NCBI GenBank assembly: GCA_041390685.1
Contig: JAWKPL010000001.1
Coordinates: 124,001-188,000 of the forward strand
DNA from: JAIBBD01 sp041390685
GTDB lineage: Bacteria > Chloroflexota > Dehalococcoidia > UBA2979
Length of the DNA: 64,000 nucleotides
Direction of reading: 5' to 3'
Shown: positions 17,164-26,100 of the stretch, piece by piece
Layout: each line of letters begins with the position of its first letter
Numbering within the stretch: position 1 is the stretch's first letter
The notes under the pieces: model-generated
Told to the model about the DNA's origin: nothing
Databases searched by the model: none
Seen by the model: only the letters and a program-made list of their open reading frames with translations
Translations under genes and position numbers: made by a program

Positions 17164-18230
17164 CCGGCCGTCAGCGCCTGGCCGTGATCTGCGGGGGGCA
17201 GTCGCCCGAGCACGCCGTATCTGTGGTGTCCGCGCGGTCCATCCTCCGTGAGGCCGACGCCGAGCGATTCGAGACCGTCCCGTTCGGCATCACCCGAGGC
17301 GGACGGTGGCTGACGCCGAACGAGACGCGTTCGCGCCTCGAAAGCGTCGAGCGCGGCGAGACCGACACGCTCGGTGACGACGTCGGCCGCGGGCTGCTGC
17401 ATTCACCGGACGTGCTCCTGGCGCTCTCCGACGCAGACGTCGTGTTCCCGATCGTGCACGGCCGGCACGGGGAGGACGGCACGCTGCAGGGCCTGTGTGA
17501 ACTGGCAGACAAGCCCTGTGTCGGTTCAGGTGTCGCGGCGAGCGCGGTCGGAATGGACAAGGCTCTGATGCGCGCGGCATTCGCCGCGGCCGGGCTGCCT
17601 CAACCGCGATACATCGTCCTCTGCGACGGCGACGTCGCCGATCCGCGCGCCGAAGTGCTGCGCGATATCGAGCGTGACATCGGATACCCCTGTTTCGTGA
17701 AGCCGGCCAACGGCGGGTCCTCCCTCGGCGTCGGCAAAGCGCGTACGCGTGAGGACCTGCTCGAGGCGGTCATGGACGCCGGTCGCTACGACCGTAAGGT
17801 CCTGATAGAGGAGGCGGTCGCGGGCCGCGAGGTCGAGTGCGCGGTGCTCGGAAACGCGCACCCTTCCGCGTCGCCGCTGGGCGAAATCCGGCCTCGGGCG
17901 GAGTTCTATACGTACGAGGCAAAGTACGCGGACGACACGACCGAGCTGATCGTGCCAGCGGCGCTGGATGCGGCAACCGCCGCGCGCGTGCAAGAGGCCG
18001 CCATCGCGGCGTACGCCGCCATCGACTGCGCGGGTATGGCCCGCGTCGACTTCTTCGTCACACCGGCGGACGACTTCCGGATCATCGAAGTCAACACGCT
18101 GCCGGGTTTTACGCCCATCTCGATGTATCCACGCCTCTGGCAGTTCGCCGGGATGTCCTACGCGGAGCTGATCTCGAAACTGGTCGACCTGGCGCTTGAA
18201 CGGCACGCGGAGGCCCAGCGGTATGCGTAG
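17160..18230 (+). CDS. ddl: D-alanine--D-alanine ligase
   Basis: This 356-residue ATP-grasp ligase has G-G-Q-S-P-E-H-A-V-S near residue 12, H-G-R-H-G-E-D-G-T near 101, K-P-A-N-G-G-S-S-L-G-V near 181 and E-V-N-T-L-P-G-F-T near 306, covering the two D-Ala subsites and the metal ligands. GTG 17160 overlaps the murC stop (GTGA); the open frame further upstream reads murC out of frame. It supplies D-Ala-D-Ala for MurF. The start of ftsQ lies 8 bases inside its 3' end. Confidence 0.96.
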   Translation: MTGRQRLAVICGGQSPEHAVSVVSARSILREADAERFETVPFGITRGGRWLTPNETRSRLESVERGETDTLGDDVGRGLLHSPDVLLALSDADVVFPIVHGRHGEDGTLQGLCELADKPCVGSGVAASAVGMDKALMRAAFAAAGLPQPRYIVLCDGDVADPRAEVLRDIERDIGYPCFVKPANGGSSLGVGKARTREDLLEAVMDAGRYDRKVLIEEAVAGREVECAVLGNAHPSASPLGEIRPRAEFYTYEAKYADDTTELIVPAALDAATAARVQEAAIAAYAAIDCAGMARVDFFVTPADDFRIIEVNTLPGFTPISMYPRLWQFAGMSYAELISKLVDLALERHAEAQRYA

Positions 18231-19029
18231 GCCGATTCAGCACCGTCCGCCACGCCGGCGCCTGCCCCGTTTCACGCTGGGAGTGGCCCCGTCGACCGGC
18301 GGCCCGCGGCTACCGGCCCTGCCGTGGAACACCCTCCGCACTTACGTGATGGCGGCGCTCGGCGTAGCGATCCTCGGCTTCGGAGGCTGGTGGCTATGGA
18401 GTGGGAGCACCCTCCGGGTCGGCACGGTCATCGTCATCGGGACGGAGGTCGTGGACGCGAATGCCGTCGTCGCAGCCGCCGGTGTCCAGGGCCAGTCGCT
18501 CCTCACGCTCGATACGACCGCGGTTGAGAGCCGCATCCTCGCGATCCCAGGCGTTGCAGAAGTCGACGTAGACCGGGACTGGCCACGCACAGCCGTGATC
18601 CAGATCCGTGAGATGCAGGGCTGGGGCTACTGGCAGGCGGCCGGGATCCGTTCGCTCATAGACGCGAACGGGCTCGTGCTAGAGAAAGCGCGGCTGCCGC
18701 GTGATGACGCCCCCACGATCTACGAAGCCGGAGGCTCGCCCCTGCAGGCCGGCGATACGGCCGATCCGGACACGGTCGCGTTGGTGACGCGATTGCTTGC
18801 CGACGGCACGTTTCAACGACTGGCGGCGACACCGCTTCGATTCGAATTCGATCGCCTGCGCGGCCTGACGGTGCGTCTCGAAGGCGCGCCTGCGGCCGTG
18901 TTCGGTGACTCACATGACTACGAGTTCAAGGTCGCTGCCTGGGCGGCGATCCTTGATCGCGTCAGGACGGAACAGATCCCGGCGGGGGAAATCGATCTGC
19001 GATTCGGACGGGAACTGGTGGTGCGCTGA
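18223..19029 (+). CDS. ftsQ: division protein FtsQ/DivIB with POTRA domain
   Basis: The 268-residue bitopic protein has a basic, arginine- and proline-rich cytoplasmic tail (1-40), one transmembrane helix (about 43-63) and an extracytoplasmic POTRA domain starting at T-L-R-V-G-T-V-I-V-I-G-T-E. It is followed by the FtsQ-type domain with V-D-R-D-W-P-R-T-A-V-I-Q-I. It links early and late divisome proteins. ATG 18223 is preceded by GGAGG at 10 bases; it overlaps the ddl 3' end by 8 bases. Confidence 0.92.
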   Translation: MRRPIQHRPPRRRLPRFTLGVAPSTGGPRLPALPWNTLRTYVMAALGVAILGFGGWWLWSGSTLRVGTVIVIGTEVVDANAVVAAAGVQGQSLLTLDTTAVESRILAIPGVAEVDVDRDWPRTAVIQIREMQGWGYWQAAGIRSLIDANGLVLEKARLPRDDAPTIYEAGGSPLQAGDTADPDTVALVTRLLADGTFQRLAATPLRFEFDRLRGLTVRLEGAPAAVFGDSHDYEFKVAAWAAILDRVRTEQIPAGEIDLRFGRELVVR

Positions 19030-20270
19030 TGGCGAATCCGACCTTTGCTGCCATCGATGTCGGAACGACGAAGGTCTGTACGGTCGTCGCGGAAGTGTCG
19101 GCGGCGGGTGACCTTCGCATTCTTGGCGTTGGCGTCGGCCCATCGGCCGGCCTGACCAAGGGCATGGTGGACAATATCCACGCGGCTATCGAGGCAATCG
19201 CCTCCTCCGTCGAAAAGGCGGAGCGCGCATCTGGGACGCGCATCCTCTCCGCACATGTTGGTATCGCAGGACCGCATGTGTCCTCGATGAACTCGCGCGG
19301 CATCATCGCGATCGCGGACCCGCGGCATCCCATTACAGAGGGTGATGTGGCGCGCGCCCTCGAGAGCGCGCGCATCGTCAACGTCCCGAATAACCGCGAG
19401 GTCATTCACGTGGTCCCTCGTTACTACGTCGTGGACGGCCAGGAGCACGTCGTCGACCCTCTGGGGATGTTCGGCTCCCGGTTGGACGTGGAGACGCACG
19501 TCGTGACCGCCGGGTCCTCCGCCATGCACAACCTGATGCAGTGCGTCGAAGGCGCCGGGGTGCGCGTGGACTCGATCATCCTCGAGCCGCTCGCCTCCGC
19601 CGAAGCCGTGGTCGACCGCGAGGAATTGGACCAGGGCGCCGTCATCTGTGACATCGGAGGCGGGACGACCGACCTCGCTGTGTTCGTGCAGGGGGCCGTT
19701 GTACACACAGCCGTGCTCCCTGTCGGCGGGGCGCACATGACCCGTGACCTCGTCGTCGCCCTGCGGGTGCCACAGCCGGCGGCCGAACTGGCGAAGCGTC
19801 GATACGGGCACGCCATCCCGTCACTCGTCGACGAAGACGAGGAGGTCGAGGTCGACGCGTTCGGGTCGGAGGGCCGCAAGACGGTGTCCCGGCGTCTCAT
19901 TGCGGAGGTACTCCAGGCTCGCACGGAAGAGCTTTTCGAGATGGTGCAGGCAGAAATCCGCCGGGGTGTCGACCAGGACGTGCTGTCGGCCGGGATCGTG
20001 TTGTCCGGCGGCGCCGCTTCCCTCCCAGGCATCGAGATGCTGGCCGAGGACGTCCTCGGGCTTCCTGCACGAGTCGGGCGGCCCCGTCACCTTGCGGGGC
20101 TCTCAGACCTGTTGAATGACCCGGCCTACGCGACCTCCGTGGGACTGCTCCGATGGTCGCTGAAGGAGCGGGAAATCATGTTGCGTTCCTCCCCCAGCGT
20201 GCCGACGGCGTCGTTCGGCGGCCTGCTCAGAAAGGTGGCGAATCTCATGCGCGTGGTGTTGCCGCAATGA
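19029..20270 (+). CDS. ftsA: cell division protein FtsA
   Basis: The 413-residue actin-fold protein begins A-A-I-D-V-G-T-T-K-V-C (phosphate 1 loop). It has the SHS2-type 1C domain near residues 85-160, D-I-G-G-G-T-T-D-L-A near 205 (phosphate 2) and S-G-G-A-A-S-L-P-G near 326 (adenosine loop). The C-terminal end K-V-A-N-L-M-R-V-V-L is a short amphipathic helix fit for membrane attachment, as in other FtsA proteins. It tethers FtsZ filaments to the membrane. Its stop overlaps ATG 20267, the likely start of the ftsZ reading frame. Confidence 0.96.
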   Translation: MANPTFAAIDVGTTKVCTVVAEVSAAGDLRILGVGVGPSAGLTKGMVDNIHAAIEAIASSVEKAERASGTRILSAHVGIAGPHVSSMNSRGIIAIADPRHPITEGDVARALESARIVNVPNNREVIHVVPRYYVVDGQEHVVDPLGMFGSRLDVETHVVTAGSSAMHNLMQCVEGAGVRVDSIILEPLASAEAVVDREELDQGAVICDIGGGTTDLAVFVQGAVVHTAVLPVGGAHMTRDLVVALRVPQPAAELAKRRYGHAIPSLVDEDEEVEVDAFGSEGRKTVSRRLIAEVLQARTEELFEMVQAEIRRGVDQDVLSAGIVLSGGAASLPGIEMLAEDVLGLPARVGRPRHLAGLSDLLNDPAYATSVGLLRWSLKEREIMLRSSPSVPTASFGGLLRKVANLMRVVLPQ

Positions 20271-22018
20271 CCGGGCCGAGGAACAGCGGGGACGACCGCG
20301 GGACGGAACGACAGCCCATCCAGCTGGCGGCTGAGACGCTATTCGACTACCTTGCCGCGGCGCGCTCCGAGAGCGGCCGTGCTCCCGCGCCCGGTGCCCC
20401 GTTCAGCCGCACAGCGAGTCGCGGACTCTCCGCCGAACGAACTCCACTTCTCGATGCCGCAGGGACGCGCGGCGTGAGAGGGCCAGCCGAAGTGCGCGGC
20501 GCCGCTGCCGGCGGGTTAGACTTATCGGCGACGCCGCCGCCACCGGGGACGGCCTCGGAGTACGACCGGGGAGCGCCTCCGCCCTCGTCCGCCGCAATGA
20601 ACCGTTCGGATGGCGAGGATCGGGGCGGCCCGGAACTCGAACTGGGCTTCGGCCAGAGCTCCGAGTTAGAGGGCGCGGCGCCGGAAGAACGAACAGAGCG
20701 CACACAACCTGTGCGACTGCGAGCGGTCACGCCGGGAAAGACGGTTCAAATGGACGAGCGCCCTGAGGTATCCCATGGCCGGGCACCCGACGAGCCGCGT
20801 CGACCGCAGGCTACCGCCTCGGACGGCGCGGGCAACGAGGATCGACCGAACCACGAAGCACGCCGGGAAAACCCCCAGCGGCACGACGTTGCGAGCCCTC
20901 TCGAAATGGAGAGTGAACTGATGACCGAGAACTTCGACGCGCTGCCACCAATCAAGGTCGTCGGGGTAGGCGGCGGCGGCTCGAACGCAGTGAACCGGAT
21001 GATCTCCGCGCGCCTGCCCGGCGTGCAGTACGTCGCACTGAATACGGACATGCAAGCGCTGTCCCACTGCGCAGCGGAGATCAAGGTACGCATCGGGGAT
21101 CGTCTGACCAAGGGACTTGGCGCCGGGTCGGAGCCTCTCCGCGGCGCGCGCGCGGCCGAGGAGTCGCGGGAAGCCATCGCGGAAGCACTGGCTGGCGCGG
21201 AGATGGTCTTCGTGACGGCGTGTCTCGGCGGCGGCACCGGCACGGGCGCCGCCCCGATCGTGGCCGAGGTCGCACGCGAACTCGGAGCCCTCACCATCGG
21301 TGTGGTGACGAAGCCGTTCACCTTCGAGGGTGCGAAGCGACGCCAGCAGGCCGAGGAGGGCGTTCGCGACCTCCAGGAGAAGGTCGACACCCTCATCGTG
21401 ATCCCGAACGACCGGCTCTTGCAGATCTGCGACGAGAAGGTCTCGATGCAGGACGCCTTCCGAATCGCGGATGACGTGCTCCGTCAGGGGATCCAGGGCA
21501 TCTCCGAGCTCATCACCGTGCCCGGCATCGTGAACCTCGACTTCGCCGACGTCCGCAAGATCATGTCCGAGGCCGGACCGGCCCTTATGGCGATCGGCAC
21601 CGGTCGCGGCGAGCACCGCGCGGTCGATGCTGCGAAGATGGCGATCACGAGCCCCTTGCTCGAGGTGGACATCACCGGCGCGACCGGTGTGCTCTTCAAC
21701 GTGACCGGCCCCGCCAACCTCGGCCTCCATGAGTTGAACGCGGCCGCCCGGGTCATCGCAGACGTGGTGGATCCCGAAGCCGAGATCATCTTCGGCACCG
21801 CGGTTGACGAGTCGCTCCAGGACGAGGTGCGTATCACCGTCATCGGCACAGGCTTCACCGGCGTACGGCCAGCCGCGACGCGGCCGTCTCGAGACGAGCC
21901 GCTGACAGCCGAGCCAAAGCCGATTCGTCTCGCGGATGTGCAGCCGGAGCCAAGCCTGGATCAGCTGACAGAAGCGGACCTCCCCACCTTCCTGCGGCGG
22001 ACGTTTCCAACTCGGTAG
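20267..22018 (+). CDS. ftsZ: cell division GTPase FtsZ with an unusual ~218-residue N-terminal extension
   Basis: The tubulin-fold core (from ATG 20921, 365 residues) has V-V-G-V-G-G-G-G-S-N-A-V-N-R, A-L-N-T-D, the GTP signature G-G-G-T-G-T-G-A-A-P and a C-terminal peptide A-D-L-P-T-F-L-R-R that matches the FtsA-binding tail. The same frame is open back to ATG 20267, which overlaps the ftsA stop by 4 bases (ATGA), as expected for coupled translation. The added part is rich in P, G, R, E and A and looks disordered, apart from a short helix-prone segment near residues 18-33. An internal GGAGAGTGA stands 5 bases before ATG 20921, so a short form of normal length could also be made. Which start is used cannot be settled from sequence alone. 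Confidence 0.93.
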   Translation: MTGPRNSGDDRGTERQPIQLAAETLFDYLAAARSESGRAPAPGAPFSRTASRGLSAERTPLLDAAGTRGVRGPAEVRGAAAGGLDLSATPPPPGTASEYDRGAPPPSSAAMNRSDGEDRGGPELELGFGQSSELEGAAPEERTERTQPVRLRAVTPGKTVQMDERPEVSHGRAPDEPRRPQATASDGAGNEDRPNHEARRENPQRHDVASPLEMESELMTENFDALPPIKVVGVGGGGSNAVNRMISARLPGVQYVALNTDMQALSHCAAEIKVRIGDRLTKGLGAGSEPLRGARAAEESREAIAEALAGAEMVFVTACLGGGTGTGAAPIVAEVARELGALTIGVVTKPFTFEGAKRRQQAEEGVRDLQEKVDTLIVIPNDRLLQICDEKVSMQDAFRIADDVLRQGIQGISELITVPGIVNLDFADVRKIMSEAGPALMAIGTGRGEHRAVDAAKMAITSPLLEVDITGATGVLFNVTGPANLGLHELNAAARVIADVVDPEAEIIFGTAVDESLQDEVRITVIGTGFTGVRPAATRPSRDEPLTAEPKPIRLADVQPEPSLDQLTEADLPTFLRRTFPTR

Positions 22019-22036
22019 TCCCGTCACCCCGGCAAG

Positions 22037-22075
22037 AACGACGCAGGCCCGCTTTCAGAGGGCCTGCGTCGTTTA
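22037..22075 (+). terminator. intrinsic terminator of the division cluster
   Basis: Arms AACGACGCAGGCCC and GGGCCTGCGTCGTT make a 14-bp perfect stem with a short loop, starting 19 bases after the ftsZ stop and followed by TTTAA. It probably ends the mraZ-ftsZ transcript. Confidence 0.85.
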
Positions 22076-22224
22076 ACCCTCCGCGGATCGCCACGTGGAC
22101 AATTTCGGGTTACTTCGCACACCTCTGTGGATGCGCGCGCTTGTGACCGAGGAGGTGCGGTGCTTCACTGCAATGACCCCAGACAACCGGATGTCCTCCC
22201 CCGGCAGAGGTCCTGAGCCAACCA

Positions 22225-22797
22225 ATGAAATGCCCATACTGCGGCCACATGGCCAGCAAGGTGATCGACTCGCGTACCTCCGACGAGGGCGTGCGACGCA
22301 GGCGCGAATGCCAGGCGTGCAGTGAGCGCTACACCACCTACGAGCAGTTCCAGCGCAGTGTCGTCATGGTCATCAAGAAGGACGGACGCCGCGAGGAGTT
22401 CCAGCGCGAGAAGCTCCTCCACGGCCTACGGTCGGCCGTCCAGAAGCGGCCGCTCCCCACGGGGTCGATTGACGCCATCGTCGAAAGCATCGAGTACCGC
22501 CTGATGACGTCCGGGTGGAACGAGGTCCCCAGCCGCGCGATCGGCGAGATGGTCATCAAGCACCTCAAAGCGCTCGACCCGATCGCCTACATCCGATTCG
22601 CGTCCGTCTATCACAAGTTCGTGTCGGTTGACGAGCTACTGAGCGAACTCACCCAGCTGGCGCAGAGCCCGCCTCCGGCAGCGGATCAGCCTCGTCTGTT
22701 CGAGGACGAATTGAGTGAACTGGTCGACGGCGAGGACGTCCTGCCGCCAGAGCCGACACCCATCGAGCGCGCGCCATCGATCCTCGCAAGGATGTAG
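22225..22797 (+). CDS. nrdR: transcriptional repressor NrdR of ribonucleotide reductase genes
   Basis: The 190-residue protein has a zinc ribbon with Cys3, Cys6, Cys29 and Cys32, a basic R-R-R-R stretch and an ATP-cone domain (V-I-K-K-D-G-R-R-E-E-F to about residue 140). NrdR senses ATP/dATP and represses nrd genes by binding paired NrdR boxes. It lies about 100 bp upstream of nrdJ, on the same strand. I could not identify a convincing NrdR box in the flanking DNA. The protein carries a 35-40-residue acidic, proline-containing tail beyond the usual end of the family (about 150-160 residues). Confidence 0.95.
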   Translation: MKCPYCGHMASKVIDSRTSDEGVRRRRECQACSERYTTYEQFQRSVVMVIKKDGRREEFQREKLLHGLRSAVQKRPLPTGSIDAIVESIEYRLMTSGWNEVPSRAIGEMVIKHLKALDPIAYIRFASVYHKFVSVDELLSELTQLAQSPPPAADQPRLFEDELSELVDGEDVLPPEPTPIERAPSILARM

Positions 22798-22899
22798 CCA
22801 CCGAGGCGGCGGCAGGCGGTGCCATCCGGACACGGGATCCGGAGCACACGGCGTAAGATCGATCCGCGGACGTACGCCTCCTCGTCCGCGGAGGAACCG

Positions 22900-25119
22900 A
22901 TGGTCGCCACTACCAGGGTCAGTACGCATCCCGTCGCACTGTCGCAGAACGCGCTGACCGTCCTCGAACGACGGTACCTGCTCCGTGACGACGCCGGAGT
23001 GGTCCGCGAGTCGCCGGAGGCACTGTTCGCACGGGTCGCTGAGGCGATCGCCGCCGTCGAGACGGACGAGGAAGCGCGCGCTCACTGGGCCCAGCGGTTC
23101 TACGACGCGATGGCCGCGCTCGAGTTCCTGCCCAACTCGCCGACCTTGATGAATGCCGGGACCGGCCGGGGCACGCTTGCCGCGTGCTTCGTGCTGCCGG
23201 TGGAGGACACACTCGAGTCGATCATGTCCACTGCCCAGGCGGCCGCGATGGTGCAGAAGTACGGAGGCGGGACGGGATTCTCGTTCTCGCGACTCCGCGG
23301 GGTGGGGGAGCCGATCGCCAGCACGCACGGCGCCGCATGCGGACCCGTTTCCGTGCTGCAGCACTACGACGACGTATCGCGCCTGGTGACCCAGGGTGGG
23401 AAGCGCGACGGCGCGAACATGGGAGTGCTGCGCGTTGACCACCCGGACATACGCGCATTTGTTCACGCCAAGGACGACGGCGTATCGGCGCAGCGGTTCA
23501 ACATCTCCGTCGGCGTACCGGATGAGTTCATGCGTGCCGCACTCACTGGCGGCATGCTCTCACTCCGCGACCCGCGCGATGGCTCGCCACGAGGCGAAGC
23601 GGACGCGGGCGCCCTGCTGGACGAGATCGCGCGTTCGGCGTGGACAACTGGAGACCCGGGACTCGTGTTCCTCGATGCCATCAACAGAAGCAATCCCACG
23701 CCGGAACTGGGGGAGATCGAGGCCACGAACCCGTGCGGCGAGGTCCCGCTGCTGCCCTGGGAGGCATGTACGCTCGGCTCGATCAACGTCGCGCGCTTCT
23801 GGGATCCGGCGAACGCAGACCTCGATTGGGACCGGCTACGTGAGACCGTGCGCCTCGGCGTTCGCTTCCTCGATGACGTCGTCGAGGCGAACACGTTCCC
23901 GTTGGAAGAGATCGCCGCGGCCGTCCGGGGAAACCGGAAGATCGGCCTTGGCATCATGGGGTTCGCGGACCTGCTGATCGCCGCGGAGACGCCATACGAC
24001 TCGGAAGAGGCGCTGACGCTCGCGGGGCGGCTGGCGCGCTGCATCTCGGAGGAGGCGGACGCCGCTTCGGCGCAGCTTGGCGCTGAACGCGGACCCTTCC
24101 CCAACTGGGCACGGTCCATCTACGCAGGCGGGGTGCCCTACCGCAACGCGACCCGGACGTGCATCGCACCGACCGGGACCATCGCCATCATCGCGGGCGC
24201 ATCATCGGGCATCGAGCCGCTCTTTTCGCTCGCGCATCTGCGACGCATGGGTGACGGGACGGTGTTGCCGGAGATATCGGAGGTCTTCGCGCGCGCGGCG
24301 CGGGACGGCAGCTTCTACAGCGCGGACTTGATGGAGGACCTCGCTCGTGGGAGCGGCCTGGCCGATCGCGCAACCATCCCCCTCCAGGTGCGGCGCCGCT
24401 TCGTCACGGCGCACGAAGTGCCATGGCAGTGGCACGTACGGATGCAGGCCGCGTTCCAGACGTATACGGACCTGGCCGTCTCGAAGACCATCAACCTGCC
24501 GAGGACGGCGTCGGTCGACGATGTCCGGAGCGCGTACGTCCTTGCCCACGAACTGGGATGCAAAGGGATCACGGTATACCGCGATGGGTCGCGCGCGGTC
24601 CAGGTTCTGGCTCACGAGGGCACGCCGGTACGAACCGGCGTTGAGCCATACCGACGGCACCTCCCGGACGAGCGGCCGGCAGTCACTCACAAATTCCGGG
24701 TGGGCGAGCAAGAGGGATACATCACGGTCGGCCTCTTCGAGGACGGGCGTGCCGGCGAAGTGTTCATCAAGATGGCCAAAGAGGGGTCAACGGTTTCCGG
24801 CCTCATTGACGCGGTCGCTCTGCTCACTTCGATCGCCCTGCAGTACGGCGTCGGCATCGACAAGCTCGCCGCGAAGCTCGAACAGACTCGCTTCGAGCCC
24901 TACGGCGCGACCGGTAATGCTGACGTCCCGTTCGCCACGAGCGTGCTTGACTACATCTTTCGATGGCTCCGCCTGCATTTCGGCGATCCCTCGACGCAGA
25001 ACCCCGCGACCGCCGCGAGCGCCATCTCAGGGCTGACTTGTCCGGACTGCGGCATGCAGCTTGCCTTCATCGAGCGCTGCCTGCTGTGTCAGGCGTGCGG
25101 CTACTCGAAGTGCAGTTGA
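22900..25119 (+). CDS. nrdJ: adenosylcobalamin-dependent (class II) ribonucleoside-diphosphate reductase
   Basis: At 739 residues it reduces ribonucleotides using a radical generated from vitamin B12. Visible: the first active-site Cys in L-A-A-C-F-V-L-P, Y-G-G-G-T-G-F-S-F-S, the catalytic N-P-C-G-E-V-P-L-L with E-A-C-T-L-G-S-I-N, and A-P-T-G-T-I-A. The C-terminal tail has a C-x2-C ... C-x2-C-x2-C cluster, typical of NrdJ enzymes of this size. ATG 22900 is chosen because GGAGGA lies 5 bases upstream. Preceded by nrdR, which probably controls it. No cobalamin riboswitch was recognised upstream. Confidence 0.95.
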   Translation: MVATTRVSTHPVALSQNALTVLERRYLLRDDAGVVRESPEALFARVAEAIAAVETDEEARAHWAQRFYDAMAALEFLPNSPTLMNAGTGRGTLAACFVLPVEDTLESIMSTAQAAAMVQKYGGGTGFSFSRLRGVGEPIASTHGAACGPVSVLQHYDDVSRLVTQGGKRDGANMGVLRVDHPDIRAFVHAKDDGVSAQRFNISVGVPDEFMRAALTGGMLSLRDPRDGSPRGEADAGALLDEIARSAWTTGDPGLVFLDAINRSNPTPELGEIEATNPCGEVPLLPWEACTLGSINVARFWDPANADLDWDRLRETVRLGVRFLDDVVEANTFPLEEIAAAVRGNRKIGLGIMGFADLLIAAETPYDSEEALTLAGRLARCISEEADAASAQLGAERGPFPNWARSIYAGGVPYRNATRTCIAPTGTIAIIAGASSGIEPLFSLAHLRRMGDGTVLPEISEVFARAARDGSFYSADLMEDLARGSGLADRATIPLQVRRRFVTAHEVPWQWHVRMQAAFQTYTDLAVSKTINLPRTASVDDVRSAYVLAHELGCKGITVYRDGSRAVQVLAHEGTPVRTGVEPYRRHLPDERPAVTHKFRVGEQEGYITVGLFEDGRAGEVFIKMAKEGSTVSGLIDAVALLTSIALQYGVGIDKLAAKLEQTRFEPYGATGNADVPFATSVLDYIFRWLRLHFGDPSTQNPATAASAISGLTCPDCGMQLAFIERCLLCQACGYSKCS

Positions 25120-25142
25120 GACGAGGGCAGTAGGATACGTAC

Positions 25143-25745
25143 GTGGGTCTCCTCGCCGATTTCCGATCCGCCGCCGTGGCGCGCCAGCAGCTCCCGGACG
25201 ACGAGCGTCTGAGCCCGGCATCGCTGTTCGCACTCGTTCGCGACATGCCCCTCACGGCCAACGACGCCCGAGCAGACGCCGCGATCGAAAGCTGGCGCGC
25301 CTCGCAGTCGACGAAGCATGTGCTCCTGCAACAGTTGTATCGGGACTTCGGGCTCGACTGCGTGCTCATCTACGCCGCGCACGAGGTGACGCCTTCACTC
25401 TGGCCGTGGCTGCCGCCAGGCCTCATCGAGGAGCTGGCGAACGGTTCCATCCCGGACGTGCATGCGTTTCTGCGCCTCAATCTCGGAGCCGAGTGGATGG
25501 CCGTCGACGCGACGTGGCCTGCGCGGACGGCATCGCTTGGCGCACCCGCCAACAGCCGCTTCGAGCCGGGGCGCGACATGACCCTCGCCTGCGATCCGGA
25601 CGAGCTGTTCCACGTCCCGGACACGGCCGACCCAACGGAGTACTACGAGTTGCTCGTGCACCGCATTGTTGGGGACGCCGCAGAGCGCCGTCGTTCGTTC
25701 CTTCAGCATGTCGCGGCCTGGCTCGACGCCGGGACGGCGGGCTGA
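25143..25745 (+). CDS. transglutaminase-like protein with a substituted nucleophile
   Basis: The 200-residue protein resembles small transglutaminase-like proteins: S-T-K-H-V-L-L-Q-Q-L followed by G-L-D-C, then I-P-D-V-H-A-F-L-R and W-M-A-V-D-A-T-W-P, which would supply the His and Asp of the Cys-His-Asp triad. In relatives the first segment reads C-S-T-K-H; here the Cys position is Gln (Q-S-T-K-H). If the alignment is right the protein has lost protease or transfer activity and may only bind peptides. The fold assignment is inferred from pattern only. It follows nrdJ by 23 bases and may be co-transcribed. Confidence 0.6.
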   Translation: MGLLADFRSAAVARQQLPDDERLSPASLFALVRDMPLTANDARADAAIESWRASQSTKHVLLQQLYRDFGLDCVLIYAAHEVTPSLWPWLPPGLIEELANGSIPDVHAFLRLNLGAEWMAVDATWPARTASLGAPANSRFEPGRDMTLACDPDELFHVPDTADPTEYYELLVHRIVGDAAERRRSFLQHVAAWLDAGTAG

Positions 25746-25771
25746 CCGCGTCCCAGCGCTACACTGGTCGC

Positions 25772-26062
25772 ATGTACCGATCCCAACCACCACCGCCGGA
25801 GCCAAAAGGCAGTTGGCGCGAGATCATCCAGTTCAGCTGGATCGCGATGAGCATCGTCCTCCCGGTCGTCGGGCTGGTCCTGCTCGTCATGCTGGTGGTG
25901 ACCTCGTTCTTCGTGCTGCTGTCGATACACCCGCTCCTCTCACTCATCCCCGTCGCGGTCGTCGCCGCAGGATTCGGCGCATTCATCCTCATCGACCGTC
26001 GAAACCAGCGTCGTCTGGAGGACACTCTCGAGCGCGGGTCGTCGGAGTCGGGTCGACGTTGA
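25772..26062 (+). CDS. small two-helix membrane protein, 96 aa
   Basis: A proline-rich N-terminal tail is followed by two hydrophobic helices (about 24-50 and 54-74) and a charged C-terminal tail (D-R-R-N-Q-R-R). No family was recognised. ATG 25772 is chosen because it starts the block that reads as a membrane protein; the open frame upstream of it overlaps the previous gene out of frame. It could be co-transcribed with the gene ending at 25745. Confidence 0.65.
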   Translation: MYRSQPPPPEPKGSWREIIQFSWIAMSIVLPVVGLVLLVMLVVTSFFVLLSIHPLLSLIPVAVVAAGFGAFILIDRRNQRRLEDTLERGSSESGRR

Positions 26063-26100
26063 GCGCGGCGATAGCGGTTTACCTGCGGTAGACTGTCTAA

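Noticed and set aside
22100..22224. Possible cobalamin riboswitch or NrdR boxes before nrdR/nrdJ
   Set aside because: I found neither the conserved B12-box words nor a paired NrdR consensus, so no site is called.
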